Shown here piece by piece: positions 58,501 through 64,000 of a stretch of 64,000 nt of DNA. Within the stretch, counting starts at the first letter, position 1. Each line of letters begins with the position of its first letter. The DNA is from Atherinomorus stipes (lineage: Eukaryota; Chordata; Actinopteri; Atheriniformes; Atherinidae), in assembly GCA_023101725.1 (NCBI GenBank), contig JALJCO010010195.1:868001-932000 (forward strand), written 5' to 3'. The position numbers were made by a program, and so were the translations under genes. A model generated the notes under the pieces. The model was not told the origin of the DNA. It saw only the letters and a program-made list of their open reading frames with translations, and did no database searches.

Positions 58501-61349
58501 CTTTGTACTCAGCTGGCATTAACTTGACAGACTTCAGCTCAAGATTTGTACTTCATAGGTTTATTCATGTTTGGCAAGACAAAGGGAAATGATTTGATGC
58601 TGCAGTAAACCTTTGAATTCAATGGCTGCAGGAATTATCCCATGGAACGCCACTCCAGGCAAGGCCTGCGGATCCACGCTAGGGGACATCTGTAACACCA
58701 GTGAAGTAAGATGCTATCTCCTCTACACACATATTTATACAAATACGTTGCAGTAGAGGCAAGCATCACTGGGTGGGGCATCAATTACTGTTTTAACTGA
58801 AGAAAAATCACTACTTTTTTTTCCCCAGTTCTACCTGTCTTACCACCTGTACATCGTAGCGTGTGCTGGGGCGGGAGCCACTGTGATCGCTCTGGTAAGC
58901 TTCCCTCCAAGTTTCTCCATCCTGTCCCTTTAGTCCATCTTTGCACGGTTTGTATCAGCAGATCATGTGTCAAGTGTGCCTCTTCTCATTCTTATATGGT
59001 TTATGTAACCACACAGAGGATATTTACACAATGGCTTCTCCTCAGCTCCAATTCCATTTGCTGTTTACCATCTGCTTAGATGCACATGGCTCTGTTTGTA
59101 TCTCAGGATGGGTGGGACAGTATGGCCTTGCTGTTTTTGTTTTGTAACCATTCTTTAGAAATAACACTCCTTTAAAAAAAAAAAAAAAAAACATAAATCC
59201 TCAAGTATGATGTTGTGAAGAAATACTAATTAACATTTTACAGCTAAAAACTGATTGGCCATTTTACTAACTTGTCACAATGTTCCTGAAGAGGAGGTCA
59301 CCAGCATGTGCTCTTACCACATTTTCTGTTTTCTTCCACCAGCTGATCTACATGATGGCTACCACTTATAACTTTGCTGTTTTGAAGTTTAAGAGTCGGG
59401 AAGACTGCTGCACTAAGTTTTAAACTGGTTTATGAGTGCAGTACACCATTGGACTGCGCTAAGTAGAGACAGCTGCCACTGACAACAAACAAACTAAAAA
59501 GAAAAAAAAAAACTATGAATAGAAAAGTCAACATCTCTCTATTAGTAATCACATGACTTGTAAATAGCTGATTGTATGCTTCTTTTGGTATTTGGTATGC
59601 AGGGATTTTGCTTGTCTGAGGACACCTGATGAAAGTCATCCTCAGAGTGGGGTGGTGCTTAGTAGACTGGTTTGTTCTTTTTTTTTTTTTGACACCAGCT
59701 TCTAGAAAGATGTCGTCATTGGATTTTATAGAAATGTGCACAGCTAAAAATCCTCAATAGTGTTATTTATATTTGTGGTGTGTGAAGCCGGTTGTGGCCT
59801 GCACAAAGGCATTGACTGCATTAGCAATTTAAATAAGAAAGACCAACAAAAAAGCAGTATTTAGCAGTACAACCTGCATCAGAGGCCTGCAGTCAAAGCT
59901 GAAATGTAAATTTGTGCATGAAATTCTGAGGCACATGTAAAGCATAACTGTAACATACTTGTGCAGATTTTTTAACACATCATTTTAATAATCACCTATA
60001 TTAGCAATGAGGTCTAAACGAGACGTAGGCTGCACCAAGCGCATATAGATGCTCTGACTTTAATCCATGTGGACATCTGATGACAAATATTGAAGGTGTT
60101 CTCAGGCTAAATGTTTCTGATTAGCAGATCCCCCTGCTGATTTACTTTTGTGAAAGGACTTGCGTCAGTGTTAAAGTAGCAGTTGCCAATTGCCTAGTCC
60201 TTTTGTATATTTCTTTGGTTTATTACACAGCCTTTGGATTTTGGTGCCAAACCATAAACACAGGAAACCTTCAGTATTATACTTTCCTTACAAATTAGAC
60301 TCTTAAACTCACTAAAAATACTTTTATCCGTGTGTATTATGCTGAATATTACGTTGACTGCTTGTATATTTTAGATTTAAAAGTAACTGCACCTCCCTGC
60401 AATAGCATAGCACATATAAAAAGTTAGGCCAGTACAAGGGGTATACTTCTGCATAAGGTCCTAAGACTCAGTTTAATTTCTTGTATTATATAAGATAAAT
60501 AAATTCTCCTATTTTAGTGTAGCATAAATGTATTTTTTTTCCTATGACAGCTGATACTGATGTAGCATCAGCTAAGAATTTATTTCATTTCATACATTTT
60601 TCCTTTTATTCTCTCTCAAAGTGCCATTTAAGAGCCATTTGTTAATTTTAACACTGAGCCTGCATGCTTACAAGTTTCAGATTCTGTGATCTGTTTATAG
60701 TTACTTATACTCCATATTTCATATATTTAATTTTCTCCAAGTTTTACAAGACTGTAGCTTTTACTTTCTTTATAAAATAAACAATCTTTGTTTACAAAAG
60801 TATCCTTACTTGGTCTATTTCTTCTAAAGCCTGCAGCGATTTTATGAAGTGGGTAATGTATAGAGCACAGTCAGGTTTACCAAATGCAGAATCTCATGCT
60901 TTGCACTAACCTCCAGCTTTTTACAACTTGCACGCATCATCTCTGCCTCTTGTCCATCACTTGTCTTCTTACTTAAAAAGTATAATTTCTGTAGTATTCT
61001 GTGTAGCAATCAAGTAATTCCAATAATGGTTGTAACTGTAAAGTTACAATAACTCTTAACAGGTTTGTCTTTTTCATGTGATGTTACATCGTTTTTGTTC
61101 GTGGGTGTCTGTGATTTACGTACGGTAGCTCCGACTCCTGTAGCTTGCTTTGCATCTCTGACATGCTCACAAGCCATCCACCTCACCCTTCTCTTCCAGA
61201 TCCACTTCCTCATGATTCTCTCAGCAAACTGGGCCTACCTTAAGGATGCCAGTCAAATGCATACCTACCAAGACATCAAAATGAAGGAAGAGCGGGAGCT
61301 GCAGGACATCACTTCACGCTCAAAGGAATGCCTCAATTCCTACACATAA
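31587..61349 (+). CDS. gpm6b: neuronal membrane glycoprotein M6-b (proteolipid family), complete
   Basis: A four-pass membrane proteolipid related to myelin PLP/DM20 and M6-a, found in neurons and glia, with roles in membrane organisation. Coding exons: 31587-31590, 56003-56189, 56957-57113, 57255-57423, 58632-58705, 58829-58894, then either 59343-59423 or 61200-61349. The lengths 187, 157, 169, 74 and 66 fit the PLP-family exon pattern and all phases agree. The protein starts [19 protein letters not shown], with palmitoylation-type cysteines. It has four hydrophobic spans and an outer loop with four cysteines (STCNAM, SICVD, KACGS, DICNT) and N-glycosylation sequons (NLT, NAT, NTS). [20 protein letters not shown] and [18 protein letters not shown] mark M6-b rather than M6-a. 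Isoforms are 245 residues (tail ending CCTKF) or 268 residues (tail ending LNSYT). No frame damage is seen. Which teleost duplicate this is cannot be told. Confidence 0.96.
47919..48118. mobile_element. short palindromic MITE-like element
   Basis: The left end AGTCCAGTCCTCGAGAGCTA and the right end TAGCTCACGAGGACTGGACT are near-perfect inverted copies about 200 bases apart. The middle (CAGGCCTCTGCAGAGCTGAA) is also palindromic in part. It is a known type of small fish repeat, family name uncertain. Confidence 0.6.
48200..48535 (+). repeat. tRNA-SINE-like interspersed repeat
   Basis: A tRNA-like head (GGTGGCATGGTGTAGCATCA, later GGTTCAAAC resembling the B box) is followed by the very common fish phrases TGTGTGGAGTTTGCATGCTC, AAAGACGTGCATGTTAGG and CAGACTGGCGACCCTCTC. 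A second fragment of the same repeat is at 48585-48670. Confidence 0.6.
51873..52608. mobile_element. non-autonomous DNA transposon with TA target duplication
   Basis: The left end TGGGGAGACACGACAGGCAA and the right end, reversed, TGGGCGCGACACTACAGGCA are inverted copies with a few differences. Both are flanked by TA (51871-51872 and 52609-52610). The 736-base interior is AT-rich and has no intact transposase; the 101-codon frame at 51872-52177 is not recognisable. A TA duplication fits Tc1/mariner-type elements, but the family is not assigned. Confidence 0.7.
54392..54405. promoter_or_regulatory. X-box-like motif in gpm6b intron 1
   Basis: GCTGCCATGGCAAC is one base from the palindromic RFX site GTTGCCATGGCAAC. 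Function is unknown. Confidence 0.35.
56003..56189 (+). CDS. gpm6b: gpm6b coding exon 2: N-terminus and membrane span 1
   Basis: 187 bases, from GCGCAG acceptor to GT/GTAAGT donor. It encodes [40 protein letters not shown] and a first outer loop [20 protein letters not shown] ending TDV. The cluster of cysteines at the N-terminus is the likely palmitoylation site. Confidence 0.97.
56957..57113 (+). CDS. gpm6b: gpm6b coding exon 3: membrane span 2
   Basis: 157 bases encoding [40 protein letters not shown] and [12 protein letters not shown]. It matches the DM20-type exon 3, without the PLP-specific extension. Confidence 0.97.
57255..57423 (+). CDS. gpm6b: gpm6b coding exon 4: membrane span 3 and start of large outer loop
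   Basis: 169 bases encoding [33 protein letters not shown] and [20 protein letters not shown] ending RQYG. The first two disulfide-type cysteines of the outer loop and an NLT sequon are here. Confidence 0.97.
57583..57655. repeat. short interspersed repeat fragment in gpm6b intron 4
   Basis: The phrases ACCAGACTTTATTTATAAAG, CCCTTTTCATACATTAAAAA and CATAAAGTGCTCTACA are typical of an abundant fish repeat. It lies outside the coding exons. Confidence 0.55.
58632..58705 (+). CDS. gpm6b: gpm6b coding exon 5: outer loop
   Basis: 74 bases encoding [20 protein letters not shown] ending CNTSE. It supplies the other two loop cysteines and further N-glycosylation sequons (NAT, NTS). Confidence 0.96.
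58829..58894 (+). CDS. gpm6b: gpm6b coding exon 6: membrane span 4, first half
   Basis: 66 bases after a long pyrimidine tract, encoding [20 protein letters not shown] ending AL, with a GTAAGC donor. It ends in phase 0 so either terminal exon can follow. Confidence 0.97.
59343..59423 (+). CDS. gpm6b: gpm6b alternative terminal exon 7a (tail ending CCTKF)
   Basis: It encodes [20 protein letters not shown] then DCCTKF and stop. This is the PLP-like short cytoplasmic tail. Its 3' UTR would run to the AATAAA at 60776. Confidence 0.95.
   Translation: MIYMMATTYNFAVLKFKSREDCCTKF
59424..61199 (+). other. gpm6b: gpm6b 3' UTR of isoform 7a and intron before 7b
   Basis: Non-coding sequence between the two terminal exons. 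It is AT-rich with scattered ATTTA-like stretches; no separate gene is seen. Confidence 0.7.
60776..60781 (+). terminator. polyadenylation signal for the exon 7a transcript
   Basis: AATAAA about 1.35 kb after the 7a stop codon and before exon 7b. An additional AATAAA lies near 60496. Confidence 0.6.
61200..61349 (+). CDS. gpm6b: gpm6b alternative terminal exon 7b (tail ending LNSYT)
   Basis: After a CTCTTCCAG acceptor it encodes [40 protein letters not shown] and SKECLNSYT, then stop. This charged tail is the M6-a-like version, here downstream of 7a. Both tails fit exon 6 in frame. Its 3' UTR would end near the AATAAA at 62512. Confidence 0.95.
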   Translation: MHFLMILSANWAYLKDASQMHTYQDIKMKEERELQDITSRSKECLNSYT

Positions 61350-62540
61350 GGATATTACACACTCGCGATCCACACAAACACTCACACAGACATACATAGA
61401 CACTGAGGCCAACCTCTGTGGCCCCTTTGGACCAAGACAACACTCAGCTACAATAACCTGCCAACTGTGTACACTGTGCACTACTAACCCAGCTCCTAAC
61501 AAACTAATGCACCAGTGCTGCTTTCTGCACTAACTCACCGAGAAGTGTTTCAGAACTGCTACATAAAGGTTCTTTCATGTTGATTTTTTTTTTTTATTTT
61601 CCCATTTTGTAGGAAAATACAAATGAGTTCAGATACTCGTGCTGAATCTCTCTCGCCCTTTTAAAAGCCAGTTTTTGCTGGTGAATCTTGAGATATTGCA
61701 CTATTCTTATGCAACGTGTACCAATTTTGCTTTACAGTCTTTTTCTGACCCTTTGTGGCCATGTTTCAAATAGGGAAGATACATCTTTTTTTTTTTTTTT
61801 TTTCTTTTGTTGCCCTTCTCCCAATATGTAAGGCCTTACATCCAATCTGAGATGGCATGTCCCACTATATTAACACAAGGCAGACATCAACAAAATGTTT
61901 ACTTCAATTGAACAGAAAGAAACTGGTCAAATTTAAATGTACACCCATTAAGAGTTCATTATGTTTGCTCTACATAGTGTCCTTATACATAAATTTGACT
62001 TTATAACTATCTGTTAATCATTAGTGTTGTTGATTTGGATTTTCATTGATGTGATTCAGAACATTCATGGCCTACATTAACACTACCTCAGGTGTGCACA
62101 GGTGTTTATGGACCGTGTAGGACAAACATCACTTCTCCCTTATTCCAACCACTAAACATTCCTCAGACATACAGTATGTTTTAGAGCAGCGATAATATAA
62201 ATCAAGCACACACCTCAGGAGCTCCTCTGCATCTCAGTATTATAGAAGTAAACTATTAGATATGCCATAAGAATTACTTGCTTATTAAATGTGGATGCTG
62301 CCAATAATGAGACAGAATGTTTAATGTATTTAATATCCAGTAACATTGGTCCATTTGTATTCATTTAGACTTATTAAAAAAAAGAAAAAAAAAAAGTTGA
62401 AGCTTGCCAATGAAGAGAAGCATAGGCCTCTCTGACTGCTGATATAGTTGCTGTTTTGTTGTATTTGAACAATACAATCGAAATTTTGTTGATTTAGCTT
62501 TTCTAAAACAAAATAAAAAAAGCATAATTATGTCCTGTGT
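61350..62540 (+). other. gpm6b: gpm6b 3' UTR of isoform 7b
   Basis: Non-coding sequence from the 7b stop codon to the AATAAA at 62512, with a poly-T tract at 61784-61803 and an A-rich tract at about 62374-62396. Confidence 0.65.
62512..62517 (+). terminator. polyadenylation signal for the exon 7b transcript
   Basis: AATAAA followed within about 20 bases by GT-rich sequence (TGTCCTGTGTGCATTG), about 1.16 kb after the 7b stop codon. Confidence 0.65.
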
Positions 62541-63351
62541 GCATTGTATTGAAAATGGACAGCGAGTTCAGCAGTTTAAAGGATTTTAGTGAATTGTCAG
62601 TTTAAATACATTTTTACTTAATTTTCCTTAACTGCATTTTTTATGTGCAGTTATATTGTTAAATAATTACTCATGTAATCTTAGTTCTGTTAGCTGAGTT
62701 ACAGAGATAACTTGATGTTTCATTGTTGCATGAAGACAACTGTTTCTGCAGAGACACGTGTGATGTACAGTTATGTATTACTGACATCAGTAGTAGGCAG
62801 TGTTTGCCCTTTTCCTTTTTTTTCTAACTGAATACAAATTAACTCCTTTTATGTAGCTGATTAGTTTTCAGAGTTTTTAGATTTTTTTTAAAGGTATTAT
62901 TTTGTTGCCTGATAGTCTATATGTGTTTTCTATGAATGTCAAGGGCTTCCCAATGATTTTCCTGAAACTTTTTATTTCATTTTCAAGTAACAAATAGTCA
63001 CATCACAGTTAAAAACAGTTGTAAAGAAATTTAAAAAATAGAGAAATTAGCCAAAGTATGAATGCCAGTGTATTAAACAGTGTCTGTGATACTGTAGTAC
63101 AAAACCTGCATTGTTCCATGTCTAATAGGATGCTGGTGTACAGCTGTCAAGCACAGATATGACATATACATGAGGATGCTGTATGTCATGTCACATCTTT
63201 GTATGTTTCCTATTAAATGAACCAAAAAAAAAAAAAAGAAAAGAAAGAAAAAGGCTGTTTATCAATCACCAGGAGGACGTCAATCAACCAACAAACACCC
63301 TGTCTGACTGGAAACCCTTTATGACACGACTCAACTGGCCTGATGACTGTT
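62541..63351. other. intergenic DNA between gpm6b and the convergent gene
   Basis: AT-rich sequence containing an A-rich tract near 63222-63252. No gene is seen. Confidence 0.6.
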
Positions 63352-63601
63352 TTTATTCAAATAAACTGAAGAAGTTATTGTTTTAAATGTGTGTGTTTCT
63401 TGTTTTACAGTCCACAGTTAAACACAAAAGCAGTCGTACATATGAAATAAATACAAGAGATCATTAAATACACATTATAAAGCAAAATATCTCCCCTTAA
63501 TTTTTACAAGTTTACAGAGGTGTGTGTAATTCCACTCATGCCTCCGGGGCAGTCCTCACCAGAAATCATCCTCCTCTTCTTTAGGTGAATAGGCTGCAAT
63601 A
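63352..63601 (-). CDS. ofd1: last exon and 3' UTR of a convergent gene, probably ofd1
   Basis: On the minus strand a CACAG acceptor at 63602 opens a coding tail 63601-63556 reading IAAYSPKEEEDDFW and stop, after a serine split across the intron. A reversed AATAAA (TTTATT at 63352-63357) about 200 bases further on is a plausible polyadenylation signal. The gene runs towards gpm6b, tail to tail. In human Xp22.2 the gene in this place and orientation is OFD1, a centriole/basal-body protein. The symbol rests mainly on that synteny, since I cannot match the acidic tail from memory. Confidence 0.5.
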
Positions 63602-63910
63602 CTGTGAAAAACAAATCGAGTCAATTAGTTTAAAGCCTCCAGAGACAAACAACAAAACCAAAAATAGGAAGGCATTTCTAAATTAACTCATGGTAATTCC
63701 AAAGCAAATAACAACATTACAAAGATACCAGGAGATGAGAAACCACAAAAGCAATTAACTGTTATTGAAAGAGGATTACGTGGCCTTATGCTTTTATTAA
63801 ACTTTCCCAAAGTAAGAGCATGACTTTTGAGGAAACAGAAGCTGTTTGATTCATAAAGAAGTCATAAATCTACTAATATTCTGTTTGGCCACGTAAACAG
63901 TTTAGGTTAC

Positions 63911-63981
63911 CTTTCTTGTCTTTCCTCAGACAAACTCTTGTCCTCTGGGCTTGTTTGTCCTGCCTCCTCTCTTACAGGGCT
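63911..63981 (-). CDS. ofd1: penultimate exon of the same convergent gene
   Basis: The 71-base exon has a CTTAG acceptor and an AAAG/GTAACC donor. Only one frame is open: SPVREEAGQTSPEDKSLSEE then RQE plus two bases of a serine codon, finished by the next exon. It is a charged, probably disordered tail. Identity as ofd1 is inferred from position; the rest of the gene is beyond the right edge. Confidence 0.5.
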
Positions 63982-64000
63982 CTAAGAAAAACAAAAGAAA

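Overview
This window is vertebrate, almost certainly teleost fish, nuclear DNA. It holds intron-split genes with vertebrate splice signals, compact introns, and typical fish repeats: two Tc1-like transposase relics, small inverted-repeat DNA transposons and a tRNA-SINE-like repeat. There are no operons and no bacterial-style genes. Nearly all long open frames here are chance; real coding sequence is a small fraction of the window.

Layout. (1) About 1.2-7.8 kb, minus strand: the first seven coding exons of the glycine receptor alpha-2 gene (glra2), from the signal peptide to the M2 pore helix. The last exons lie beyond the left edge. The gene keeps the tandem alternative exons 3A and 3B. Exon 3A and the constitutive exon 4 each lack one base compared with the required length. 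(2) About 7.8-31.4 kb: intergenic DNA between two divergently transcribed genes. It holds a candidate upstream exon of the next gene, promoter-like motifs, a complete small PIF/Harbinger-type element, two abutting Tc1 relics and two blocks of odd base composition. (3) 31.4-62.5 kb, plus strand: neuronal membrane glycoprotein M6-b (gpm6b), a proteolipid-family four-pass membrane protein. A four-base coding first exon follows a perfect CRE. A 24.4 kb first intron comes next, then exons of 187, 157, 169, 74 and 66 bases, and finally two alternative terminal exons that give different cytoplasmic tails. (4) 63.35-64 kb, minus strand: the last two exons of a convergent gene with an acidic tail, probably ofd1 by position.

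The order and orientation (glra2 and gpm6b head to head, gpm6b tail to tail with the next gene) match my knowledge of human Xp22.2 (GLRA2, GPM6B, OFD1). glra2 and gpm6b are both neural genes: one encodes an inhibitory chloride-channel subunit, the other a neuronal/glial membrane proteolipid. No wholly new system was found. The points most worth checking are the two single-base losses in glra2, the candidate alternative N-terminal exon at 9,040, and the two compositionally strange blocks at 12.6 and 14.2 kb.
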